A DNA stretch of 64,000 nucleotides from Echinometra lucunter. Lineage: Eukaryota; Echinodermata; Echinoidea; Camarodonta; Echinometridae. The position numbers and the translations under genes are program-made. The notes under the pieces are model-generated. The model did not search any database. It saw only the letters and a list, made by a program, of their open reading frames with translations, and had not been told where the DNA came from. Below, one piece after another: positions 12,444 through 23,332 of the stretch. The stretch covers positions 24,077,187-24,141,186 of the forward strand of contig CM057169.1 in the NCBI GenBank assembly GCA_029962745.1, given 5' to 3'. The stretch's first letter is position 1, and each line of letters starts with the position of its first letter.

Positions 12444-13292
12444 TGGGTGCTGTTGCATAATAACTTGTATAGCATTATAGTAACTTTGCCATCAATGGTA
12501 TTGTTGCTCAATAGCCATTCAAAATCCAGTATTCCATAAAAGTTATTATATTTTGGATCAGAAATTTATCCTTTCATGATTGGCTTAAAGACCTTCACGT
12601 GATCATTGGTATTTTCAGCTATTTCAGAATGTTGGCATGAAGGTTTACTATTTGGGAAATGACGTCACTCTTATGACGACATTTTCCAAATAGTATATAC
12701 TATTTGTGAAATGACGTCACAGTACGCAAAATCTATGAATGAAATGAAAATTCAGTGGGGCATACGAGAGCTCGAGTGCGCACCATGGGGAACTCTCGTG
12801 GAGTCACGGCTACTGCGTTTCTCGATTTCCGATCACTTTGCAGTTTATCCGTACAACGTTTAGTGCCATAAAGCATTCAATAAGACATAAACATGAAATA
12901 AAGAATATTGATTTGGTGTCATTTGACTGATTTATTTTAATAAACAAGGTAAAAGCCCATTTCACCTACTTGGCTGATTTACAACGGGGCCGTGTATCAA
13001 TCAAGAAATATATAAAATAAGAAAGTAAAATTCATGTACAAATACATATAAATCTTGATCCAAAATATAAAACAAACATACTCTGCCATAATTTCGAGTT
13101 TCTGGTTAAAACTATGGGCCTCGGTGACTCGAATAGTACCATTCACTTTGGGGCTGCGCCCCTCAGTGAATAGTACTATTTCGGAGTCACCTCTTGCCCA
13201 TAGTTTTAACCAGGAACTCTCAAGGCAAAGTATATTTGTATACTATTGATGGCAAAGCTACCATAATAGCAAGTTTTATGCAACGGCACCCA
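12444..13292. mobile_element. MITE with ~50-bp terminal inverted repeats and nested hairpins
   Basis: The left end TGGGTGCTGTTGCATAATAAC continues to TTTGCCATCAATGGTA. It is the inverted counterpart of the right end, which runs from TACTATTGATGGCAAAG to GCAACGGCACCCA. The interior carries further inverted pairs: AAATGACGTCAC twice near 12660-12720, and a hairpin at about 13102-13222 (CTGGTTAAAACTATGGGC against GCCCATAGTTTTAACCAG). It is non-coding. Confidence 0.75.
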
Positions 13293-14148
13293 CTGAACTA
13301 GCTTATCATGGAAAGGATGATCCTTGGATTGGAACTACTAAATTTTGGGGAAAAGGGGATCACTGGAAGTGGATTTCAAATTCTTGTTTCTTTTCTTTTT
13401 TTGGGGGGGGGGGGTGAAAACTGTGTGCTTTGTAACTAGTTTAATTTTCAAGGGGGAAATAAAAATCAGAACTGGTAACCAGCTTTCAAACCTGCTGTAT
13501 GCTGTATGAGGGTATGGAATGACATTGGAGGAAGACACCTGATACACAAAGTTAAAAACAACACTTGCATGAGTGTGTATATATATAAGCTTGGTTAATT
13601 GGTTAATTCGCATGCATGCGCTCAGGCACACGATGATAAAAACACTGAATTCTGTGGGGTGGATCGGAAGCAAAGGGGAAAGCCTTTGGGAAGCCTGGGG
13701 AAGCACCTGAAATAAAACTCCCTTTTAAGTTTTCACCAAAAATGATCATTCTTTAGAACAGGCCGGAATGACAGAATGAAAAAATGCAGTGCCTTGGAAC
13801 GGTTTTCTCTCTTTTTCTCAACAAGAATAAGAATAGTATACACTGGTATTGAAATTTGAGTGTAAAATGGGGGTCCTCTCCACAAAACATACCCACCCCA
13901 GTATATATACTATACTACAAATTGACCCTGACAGCACCTACTTGTACATGTAGGTTCGAAATAGAGTCAAGTCTTTCAGATGGTGACTTTAAAGGTTGGT
14001 CCCAGACGTAAATAATCTTATCTGATTTATGCACGTCTGTATTAACCACAACAACAACAGCAACGACGGAGTGTGAACGTAAAATCACCAACATGAATGA
14101 CCTTCCCTTGAAACATAATTGATATCATTAGTGATATGAAGCATGGTG
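13293..14148. other. non-coding stretch, nothing supported
   Basis: Low-information AT-rich DNA with a T/G homopolymer junction at about 13395-13413. No gene or clear repeat boundary is seen. Confidence 0.45.
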
Positions 14149-14659
14149 TTAAAGGAGAATGAAACTCTGGGGGAATATCCATTTTAATGAAAAGAGAGGA
14201 TAGAGAAAAGCAATTTTTAAAAAAGTTCCATCAAAATCGGTTACAAAATGAGAAAGTTTTGAAAGTTTGAAGAGTTTTCAAAATTTCATAGTTTCTCCAT
14301 TACATGTATCTCTGAAGATGCTGCTTGTCTCTTTGTGAACTCAATATATGTTGTGTCAAATACATTTTCCCGTGACATATCTTGAGCCAAGAAGGAGACA
14401 AGCAGCATCTTTAGAGATAATTGAGAAAATATGAAATTTTGTGTACAAAACATATTGAGACGTTGTCCTTCTAAACCTGCCATTTTGAAGCAACATCGCC
14501 AATTTGAGGATAGCCATAGAAAGTAAATTTGGGACTTTTCAAACTTTCATAACTTTCTCATTTTGTAACCGATTTTGATGGAACTTTTTGAAAAATTCTT
14601 CTCTCTATCTTCTCTTTTCATTGAAATGGATATTTTTCAAAAGTTCCCTTCTCCTTTAA
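14149..14659. mobile_element. foldback (long inverted repeat) MITE, copy 1
   Basis: Almost the whole element is palindromic. TTAAAGGAGAATGAAACTC at the left pairs with the CTTCTCCTTTAA end, and the ATGAAAAGAGAGGATAGAG and CAAAATCGGTTACAAAATGAG blocks each recur inverted on the right. The central part repeats GACAAGCAGCATCTT in both orientations. A second copy lies at 41274-41878. Its right end abuts the left end of the next MITE (14655). Confidence 0.8.
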
Positions 14660-15093
14660 AGGCATTGGTTGACTGTTTAACATTATTACAATTTTTTTTT
14701 TTAATTATTTTGCTGATATAGTGTAGAAATACCAGTCTGAAACTTTTCAAAGAATAATTTCCACAGGAAGTATTTTTAAATATTAGAAGTGTGAACCAAT
14801 GTTTGAAAAATATATAAGGGTCGGTTGCACAGACTAGACGTACATTGTAAGGAGTGTGCATGTGCGCGTGGCTCACCGAACCATACTGTGTGTATTGGCG
14901 TATCACGCAGAGGGAGGCAGATAACGGTTTTTCTTTAACTCGAGCAAAAAAAAATCTTACTAACAGTTTTTCATTCCAAATTATGGTTGGTTTCAGGGTT
15001 TTTTAGTACAAATACAAGTACTCATACACATGTTTCATCTTAGTTTCAAAATTTTTTAAATCTGCTGCTCACAAAGTTAGCCAATACCTTTAA
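14655..15093. mobile_element. MITE family 'AAAGGCATTGG', copy 3
   Basis: The most complete copy for termini: TTAAAGGCATTGGTTGACT at the left, AGTTAGCCAATACCTTTAA at the right. The interior matches copies 1 and 2 (ACCAGTCTGAAAC, CCACAGGAAGTATTTTTAAA, GTGTGTATTGGCGTATCAC). It directly follows the foldback element, sharing the TTTAAAGG boundary. Confidence 0.75.
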
Positions 15094-15249
15094 TGTCAGC
15101 CGAGCAACATACAGATAGATCTCCTTATCTCCTCTCCTTTTTGTAAATTATCTTGTGAAATGTATACCTCTGGCTGCATTAGGTCTGCTCAATCAGAGGA
15201 TCAAACCCAATCTAACAAGATTATTCTTGACCTTTATGATTTCTTTCAG

Positions 15250-15373
15250 ATATCCAGTTTGGTCAATCAAGAGCCCTTCTTGCAGGGCCTATTGCTGGTT
15301 TGGTTGGTGCCAAGCATCCTACTACGCCCAACACCATCATACTGGCATCGATTTCTGCAGTGACTCCGTAAAG
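15250..15373 (+). other. exon-like segment of unknown identity
   Basis: A pyrimidine-rich acceptor (GATTTCTTTCAG) is followed by about 124 bases and a possible donor (AGAG|GTACAAG). It is locally richer in GC than its flanks. One frame is open right to the donor; another (starting IQFGQSRALLAGPIAGLVGA) looks more protein-like but hits TAA just before it. I do not recognise either product. It could be a pseudo-exon, an untranslated 5' exon of CAB39, or a relic of another gene. Confidence 0.25.
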
Positions 15374-15979
15374 AGGTACAAGTAGTTGCTTTTTCTAGAG
15401 GTACATGTACATGTGGGTAGTAGTAATATGTAAGGGAAGGGGGAGTTTTCACAAAACTGTGCGTTAAGTTAGGCATGACTTTAAGAACGACTTTAATAAA
15501 GGGAAAGTCCACCCCAGAAGTTTGCAAAGTGCATAAAAGCCAACATAGACTCTAACTCTAACATTATGAGGGTTGATTCTTGTCGCCATCGTAGAATCTC
15601 TGTCGACATGTCGCCTTCCCGTCAAAATACATTATTATCGACAAGCTTGGCGACAAAAGGCTTGTTGCTGGCAGCACTAATGTATACATTAATTTTGATC
15701 ACACAAGTTTGACATACCTTTTTATGATGTCATCTAATATGTATTTGCTCATTGTATGTAATGCATGTATTGTGTATCTTTGTATTATATGTAGGTTGCC
15801 TGTTCACGCATTGCATATATTGCATTGCTTCTCAGACCGGTTCTAATCAGATTTCGTGAATATTGCCCGCCCTTAATTTACACACAAAGTCATTGGGGAA
15901 ACCCAGAAGAGAAAAAGTATGGTATAATATTGAGTTACTTACTGACTTAAGGGCATAGAACAGTGTGTCCCTTTGCTCT
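15374..15979. other. non-coding; fragment of TTCACAAAACTGTGCG repeat
   Basis: At about 15443-15490 there is TTTTCACAAAACTGTGCGTTAAG followed by GGCATGACTTTAAGAACGAC. This matches one arm of the MITE at 22722-23032, so a partial copy lies here. No gene is seen. Confidence 0.5.
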
Positions 15980-16761
15980 CTAATGAGTCAGCCTCCTCCA
16001 TGCAACCCTGTCCATGGCTAAGTTCTCCGCAGCGTCCACGGTTGGTCCAACATCGTTTTTAATCTGGTCCCTCCATCTGAGAGGCGGGCGTCCAGGTGGC
16101 CTAGGAGCAGAAAAGTCATTCTGATAGGCTTGATGTGGAAGGCGGTCCTGGGGCATTCTTATCATGTGCCCAAACCAAGTGAAACGTCTTTTGGCAACTT
16201 CTTTATTGATTGACTCGGTTGTCTTTAGTGATTGGCGTATGTCATCATTTCTGATCCTATCTGTGAGATGAACACCTGCTATTGTTTGGAGGCACCTCAT
16301 TTCAAATGTCTCAGCTTCCTTTGGTCTGCTTGCTTTAGTGTCCAGTTTTCTGCTCCATATGTGGCTATTGGAAGAATGAGGGCTTTGTAAAGCCTCACTT
16401 TTAGAGACCGTGGAATATCCTGATTTGACCAGATTGTGGATTTCAGTCTCCCAAAAGCCCATGCAGTCAGCGTAAGCCGCCTCTTCATATCATCTGTTAC
16501 TGAGGGGACGACACTTTGAAGGAACACAAATTTGTCTACTTTTTTAATATCTGTGCCACTGAGGGTGATGTTTTGCTGTTCTTTAGACATTATGATAAAT
16601 GTACATTTTGCCACATTGATTTTCATACCCCAATTTTTACATGCCTTTTCCAATTTATTTGTAGACTGTTGAATTTTTTCAAAAACCAAATCTAGGTAGA
16701 ATATTGACCACTGCAAATCAGAGAATGCAAAATATGGAAAATAATTGCCTCGGAAAACCAC
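15980..16761 (-). pseudogene. LINE reverse-transcriptase C-terminal fragment, frameshifted
   Basis: Two minus-strand frames (16761-16297 and 16462-15980) join into the C-terminal part of a non-LTR retrotransposon protein. The pattern LYKALILPIATYGAENWTL, then RRFTWFGHMIRMP and later RPPGRPPLRWRDQI, is typical of endonuclease/RT elements of the RTE/R2-like 'craniofacial development protein-like' group. The frame changes between 16297 and 16462. The RT catalytic core is absent. It lies about 150 bp upstream of the first CAB39 coding exon, in the opposite orientation. Confidence 0.8.
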
Positions 16762-16908
16762 CTCATATAGATAATAATATACAATACATGTATCCTGATG
16801 AAAACCTATGTGAATTTAACCCAAAATATAAAGCCTTTTTCTTTTTCCTAAGTTAAGCACAGTTCTATCATAGTATTCCCCTTTTTCTCCTGACAGACAA
16901 GAGCAATC

Positions 16909-19900
16909 ATGCCATTGTTTGGAAGGTCCACCAAGAGTCCTGCAGAACTACTTCAGAATCTGAAGTCTAATATAACAATCTTAAAGGATCAGAAGTCATC
17001 AGGGAAGAAATGTGAAAAGGTAAGTACTCTCTCTCTCTCTCTCTCTCTGGTACAAAAACCTGGAAAATAGCTGAAGAAATTATCATTTCATCTTTCTTTG
17101 CTCATTGTGCCTGTAATGTCCTACTAAAGGTAACCCTTAATTTTCCATGTCGTTTCTCTGTATCAGTACTAACTAATCTGAGAAGCCATTATAGCTCTGA
17201 TCATTGCCCAAATTATCCTACTTGCACACAAAGATCTATAGAAGAATTACCCTTGTAACTGTAAAGATTGAACATACCCAAGCTTTCTTTTAAGGCAGGG
17301 TACATACAGTCACAAGCATGTATCTCTACCTTACATCCACACACATGTGGCTACAAGCATCCAAAGCTCCGGTATGAGGATACAGCCACACGCTTTGTTC
17401 TGTTTACGGTACATGTACATCATGCAATGATGTAATACCTCATCACGATCAAGGAGGTTATTACCGTATCGTACCTACCTTACATTGTAAGTCATGTACA
17501 ATGTACATAGGGTATTAGAGACGCATGTTGATTTATCCTCACGCCCAGTGATCTCGCCAGTGTTGAATACACGTGACGTGCGCGACACATGCAAATTCAA
17601 GAAGCTCTTGATGCGTCTCGCGCAAAATCCGTGTGACACACGAAAAAAAAAAAAAAAGATCTTGAAAATTGCTGATTTGATTTATGCTTCGACTTCGCCC
17701 TAACTTACAACATCAGCACCAGCGCTAGCGTCCAAACAATGACAGGCTCAGCATGGGCACCGCGAAGGTACATTACGTTAGATTGGTCGTTGGAACGGGC
17801 AATATCCGAATTCGGATATAGTGCACGCAGAAATGAAAACAACACATGTAAATTTTGGTGCTTCCAAACTAGTGGATTTCCCACACGTGCAAGAAAAATA
17901 CTGGCGAGAACTTGCTCACGCCTGGTCTTTGGATACCTGTAGCCACATGCATGTGGGCATAAGGTAGAGATACATGCATGTGGCTGTATACACTGCCTTC
18001 TTTATACATGTATCAGGCCCAAAAGGTAAATTTTCCCGTAAATTTATGGAATAGCCATACAGCATCAGAAGAATAGCTGACTTTCGCCTTGAGAGTATGT
18101 GGCGCAAATGAACATAATCCCGTAGTGTTAAAAGTAAAACACTCATTGAGCATCCCTTCAGTGAATGTTTGCATAATGTATCTACTGTTGTTGTTATTAT
18201 TATCAATCATTTCTTTGCAGGCCACTGAAGAGATTGGAAGGGTTTTACCACAGATCAAAGTTGGTCTGTATGGCAGTGAAGGTCAGGAACCGCAGGCTGA
18301 GGTCATCAGTCAGTTTGCTATGGGTCTCTATGAACTCCTCGAAGATATCATTGTTATCATGCCCAAGCTAGAATTTGAGGTTTGTGTTTTTCTTCCAATT
18401 TTCTTAGCTTGGCCCTGTAACACAATACTGTTTTCATATCCACTGTCAATGGCTCAAGCCTAGTCAAGACCTACAGCTGCCGACTCCATCCGCATCTAAA
18501 ATCATGCTACCTTTCGTACTATGACAGTGGCTAGAGGGCCTAACATTTGCTAGTGCTTTTGTTTTCTTGATCACGCAAACGGCATGCCTAACATTTTGCG
18601 CTATCGACCACCTGGTCGTAAAACATACAGCGAACCCAACTGAGAGTATTTTAGTCCACATTGTGCAGATATCATTCATATTACATGGTCAGGAGTAAGT
18701 CCAGACTGAACCCACTTCTTGAAGTGGGTTGAGAACTCAGCTCTAAGAGCGGATTGAGTAATGCTGATCACTATAGCATTCATGTTAGTTGTGGAAGTGT
18801 ACTAAGTATTCTGGACATAGCACACTTCTGAAAAGGGTAAAACAGAAAAGATACCGTGTAAGTTATCAAAAGAATGTTTTTATTTAATTGATTACTATGT
18901 CCTGTCTGTGGGCAGTATATCAGTCCTGCAACTCATTGATTGATCATGCAATCCAGTGCTAAGCTTTCTGTTAGATAGGGCCTTGAACCTGATTCCTTCC
19001 AAGCAACATTTGGTTGAATTACTCTTAATTTATGCACATCTAAAACTCATAAACCACATTGCAGTAAGTTAATGAAAAACCAGCTTTATCAACCAATTTG
19101 ATAGAAAAGACACCTCCCTGTTATGACTACATAGGTGGTGCTGGAGATATTATGTTTTCGGGTCGTCTGTCTCGCTTTGTCGTAAATGCAATATCTCAAG
19201 AACTATTTGCGGTATGAACCTCAAAATTGGTGCTATTACGTATCACCATAAGAAGACAATATGATTTAGATTTTCGGGGACTGTAGGTCAAAGAGAGACA
19301 TGAATAGCATTGTCTTGAATTTACTTGCTCTGCAGGCCAAGAAGGATTTTGTCCAGATCTTCAACAACATACTCCGTCGTCAGTTTGGTTCTAGGAATCC
19401 CACAGTAGAGTACATCGTCAACAGGCCTTTTATCCTTTTCTTACTAGTACATGGGTAAGTAAAGGATCAGAGTTAAGAGAATCACACTTTAATTTTAAAA
19501 TGGTATTATTACCATGTATAAGTACAGAATAAGAAAGCATAAGGATTCGCCGGTTCCTAAAAGCAATGACAAAATGACAAAACTCATATGAGCAAAAATT
19601 TAAGTGAAAATTTAGTATATGAGAGAAGATAAAGGTGGTTGTAATGTCAATTATAATGATGATCATGATGACAGTGATGACGATTATCTTCCACAGGTAT
19701 GAGAATCCCGATATTGCATTGAACTGTGGTCTGATACTACCGGTTCCTAAAAACAATGACGAAATGACAGAACTCATATGAGCAAAAATTTAAGAGAAAA
19801 TTTAGTATATGAGAGAAGATAAAGGTGGTTGTAATGTTAATGATAATGATGATCATGATGACAGTGATGACGATTATCTTCCACAGGTATGAGAATCCCG

Positions 19901-22900
19901 ATATTGCATTGAACTGTGGTCTGATACTACCGGTTCCTAAAAACAATGACGAAATGACAGAACTCATATAAGCAAAAATTTAAGTGAAAATTTAGTATAT
20001 GAGAGAAGGTAACGATGGTTGTAATGTTAATGATAATGATGATCATGATGACAGTGATGACGATTATCTTCCACAGGTATGAGAATCCCGATATTGCATT
20101 GAATTGCGGTCTGATACTACGTGAATGCATACGTTATGAGCCTCTGGCCAAGCAAATCTTAGAGTCTGAACACTTCTACAAGTTTTTCACATACGTTGAG
20201 ATGTCAACGTTTGATGTCGCATCAGATGCCTTCTCTTCCTTCAAGGTACCATAGATAATGGCCACAGGTTTTAGTGCATTCGGCATGAAGTTACTTACAG
20301 ATTAAAAAATGAGAAGACTTGATTTATGTTGGATGTATTTAATAGGGAATTTTTGATGTAAGAGCTTTTTTTTTTTACATTTTGAAAGTAACCCCAACAT
20401 CGTATAAAACCAAAAATGCCTTCAATCTGATATTTCAGTTTAGAATTATGGTCTAAACTATCATATATTTTCTTTATATTTTCTTTGCCATTTAGCAGTT
20501 ATCTTTAACATAAAGCAACCATTACATTTTTCCTTGGTTAGTATTTAGTGTTTAGTTTGCTTTGTTCAATAGCAAATATCTCAAATTTACAAAAAGGGAT
20601 ATATCGTTTTTAATCAAACTTTTCACATCTATTTACATGCTATTTTGAAAAAGATTAGCAGAACATAAAAGTTGATGTGCCCATAATATCATTATGTGCA
20701 TTGGTTAAGTTAAATGGTTGAAATGACTGCTACTCATTCTCTTATTAGTGGTCCTTTATTGTTCTGTATAATATATGTTCATTTACCCAGTTTTATTCTC
20801 TTCCTAAAGTTAAGGGAAAATGGTAAGAATGAATTAACTGAAATTCAAGTACTTGCATTCATCTTGTATGTTCTCCTTCTATTGCAGGAACTATTAACAC
20901 GACACAAATCATTAGCTGCCGAATTTCTAGAGAAGAACTATGTAACAGTGTTTGAAAAGTATCAAGTGCTTCTCAACTCAGATAACTATGTGACCAGGAG
21001 ACAGTCCCTCAAGGTAGGTTGTTATTTTCCAACGTTGATAGATGTTATAACTATATATGCAGGGGCGGTGCTACGGGGTGGGGAGAGGTTGCCCCCTTAT
21101 GATTTTTTTAAATTGATCCAAAAAAGAGGAAAAAAGGGAGAAAAAGAAATAAGAAGAAGAAGAAGGAAGAATATGGAGAAAGAGAGGGCTGGGTCACCCA
21201 TATTTGTTCATTTAAAACATAAATAAATTCACCTATAGGTCATCTTGCCCCCCCCCCCCCCCAATCAAAATACCCTGGTGCCGCCCCTGCCTATGTGATA
21301 ATGTAGTATTGAATTTGATAATTTCCAGTTTGTTGACATTTAACTTGCAATTTTCATCCAAGAGTAAGTGACTGAAATTGCAGAGATTGTGTTCACTGGT
21401 ATGCACATGATATTATGCATATGAGTATAAAGAGTAGAAATTTTAATGTCATCCTTCATACAATTTTTGTTAGAAGAATAATGATTTCAGGACTGCTTGG
21501 GAAAATTTCCTTTCTTGATTTAAGCAACAGGATTATTTTGTTGTACCATTATTTAAGAAAAATCTCATTTGGGTATTCATATCAAAATTGTGTAACTCAG
21601 TATTTTTGTATTACCTTATTAGCTACTGGGAGAGCTGTTACTAGACAGACATAACTTCACAACTATGACAAGATACATCAGCAACCCAAATAACTTGAAG
21701 CTCATGATGAACATGCTGAGAGATAAGAGCAGAAACATCCAGTTTGAAGCTTTCCATGTATTTAAGGTAAGAACTGATGTTCTTTAGCAAGACATTGATA
21801 ACTCTCAGCTTATGAATGAAAAGGGTGACAGAACATGTGCTGCAATGACAATTGCTCTAGGCTTTATTATGTTAGAGATTCATGTTTTGGACCAGGGTTG
21901 CTATAGGGTTCCACGTTAGGCTTAGACATAGACTTACGATCTGGCATAGTTTTTGGTCCAGGGTTAAACCCTAAAAGGGCTGGGGGGGGGGGGGGGGAGG
22001 GGGGTAGAATCCACCCCCTAGACGTTTGCGCGATATGTCCACAACATGCAAAGCAGTCCATGCGGCGTTTCATGAGTTTTTTCTTCCAAATCTCCTGCTT
22101 CTTTTGACCAAATTTGTGATGTCCTGGCATGCTTCTACGAGGTTACGCAACATTTCGTACTTGCATGTCAGAAAATAATTACTCAAAAATATGATGTCAT
22201 GTACAATTTCAATACACATTTTGTTGTCAGGCAAAATTCATAAATGTATGATTATTTGTACTTTTACTGATTAATATTAATTGTATGCTGTTTATGATCT
22301 CAAAAGCATCCCTGACACATTTCATAGAAAAAACAATAAATGATAAAAGGTAACAAGATGAAGAAATACATAATAAAGTTAAAATACAATAAAATACATA
22401 AGAAGTCAATTTTGATACTGAATTTTTTTCAAGTACATTTGCTAAGAATACTACAAAGAGTGCCTAGACCAAGAATTAGCAGTTTTGGATGTTTATTTAA
22501 TGAAAATAGAGCAAAATTCTGATTTTCACACATAAATTAGCATAATCAATTAATTAATTAAAAAGTTAACTGAAATTTTTTCGGAGCATTTAACTATACA
22601 GTTTTGTAGATTACATTGTGGGTGATGCAGTTGACAGCTGAAATCTCAGGGGAGGCAGAATATGATCAACTTTTCCTAGTTGCTCTGAGACAGTTTCTTT
22701 CATCCTGTAATTGCATTACTAGGGGGTGTTTCACAAAACTGTGCGCAAAGTTACGCATGACTTTAAGAATGACTGGAGAGCCACATGGGATTCTCAGTCA
22801 TATTTAATCACATAAGCTAAAGTTGAAATATCTACGTAGATTAACGTTTATTATTAAAACATTTTTATTTGAAGTTTAGTTTGTGCCAACAATTTTATTG

Positions 22901-23332
22901 AGATTATGGGAAACAGAGTCACAGTTTGTTAAAACAAGAGGAAATATTTTGGGCATTCTATTTGACAGTTCATAGGTAAGTTGTTCTTTAAGTCATGCAT
23001 AACATTACCCTCAGCTTTGTGAAACACCCCCCAGAACTCTGCTATATCTTTAGAATACCCCACAGTAAACGGCTTTAGGTAGCATATATGTGTGTGAGCA
23101 GAAAGTTTATGTCTACAAACTTCCCATTTTTTTAATGTTGCAGGTATTTGTAGCAAACCCCAACAAGTCCAAACCCATCCTCGACATCCTGCTGAAAAAC
23201 AAGGAAAAGTTGGTCGAGTTCCTCACCGTGTTCCACACGGACAGGACGGAAGATGAGCAGTTCAACGATGAGAAGAGCTATCTCATAAAGCAGATCAAAG
23301 AACTCCAACCCATGCCTGCAACGTCTTCATAA
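16909..23332 (+). CDS. CAB39: calcium-binding protein 39 (MO25) homologue
   Basis: MO25 is an armadillo/HEAT-like helical scaffold. It binds the STRAD pseudokinase and activates LKB1/STK11, and it also activates STE20-family kinases. Coding exons: 16909-17019, 18221-18379, 19336-19454, 20077-20245, 20888-21013, 21623-21766 and 23144-23332. All junctions are GT-AG and in phase, giving 338 residues against about 341 in human CAB39. The start [19 protein letters not shown], the stretch [38 protein letters not shown] and [15 protein letters not shown] are family hallmarks. An acceptor (CTCCTGACAG, 16896) just before the ATG implies an upstream untranslated exon I cannot place. The fourth coding exon's 5' part occurs three times in tandem (see 19551-20120). 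Introns carry MITEs at 17293-17999, 21060-21289 and 22722-23032. Confidence 0.97.
17293..17999. mobile_element. MITE with ~75-bp terminal inverted repeats, CAB39 intron
   Basis: The left arm AAGGCAGGGTACATACAG continues through ATGTATCTCTACCTTA and ATGTGGCTACAAGCATCC. It is mirrored by GGATACCTGTAGCCACATG, TAAGGTAGAGATACATG and TGTATACACTGCCTT on the right. It lies between the first two CAB39 coding exons. No ORF of substance is present. Confidence 0.75.
19131..19310 (+). repeat. fragment of the GCCTCCGCC/minisatellite transposon
   Basis: GGAGATATTATGTTTTCGGG followed by a CGTCTGTCTCGC tract and ATATCTCAAGAACTATTTG resembles the left part of the element at 49477 (GGAGGCATTATGTTTTCGGG). It is strongly diverged and has no termini. 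It lies in the CAB39 intron just upstream of the third coding exon. Confidence 0.55.
19551..20120 (+). repeat. three 190-bp tandem units spanning a CAB39 intron/exon boundary
   Basis: Units 19551-19740, 19741-19930 and 19931-20120 each begin CGGTTCCTAAAA and end CTGATACTAC. Each contains about 146 bp of intron, an acceptor (ATCTTCCACAG) and the first 44 bases of the fourth CAB39 coding exon. Only the third copy continues into the full exon (GTGAATGCATACG...). The units differ by scattered substitutions, and the two upstream exon pieces are identical to each other while the genuine one differs at two silent-looking sites (GAATTGCGG for GAACTGTGG). Confidence 0.95.
21060..21289. mobile_element. 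hAT-like MITE with CAGGGGCGG ends, CAB39 intron
   Basis: The ends CAGGGGCGGTGC and GCCGCCCCTG are inverted repeats. The interior has a purine-rich AAGAAG tract and a 16-base C run near 21247. Flanking octamers (TATATATG / CCTATGTG) are only partly alike, so the target-site duplication is doubtful here; compare 50800-51052, where it is perfect. Confidence 0.6.
22722..23032. mobile_element. MITE with GGGGTGTTTCACAAA inverted ends, CAB39 intron
   Basis: The left GGGGGTGTTTCACAAAACTG continues to TACGCATGACTTTAAGAA. It is mirrored on the right by TTCTTTAAGTCATGCATAAC and then CTTTGTGAAACACCCCCC. It is about 310 bp, non-coding, and lies in the last CAB39 intron, about 110 bp before the final exon. 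Confidence 0.75.
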
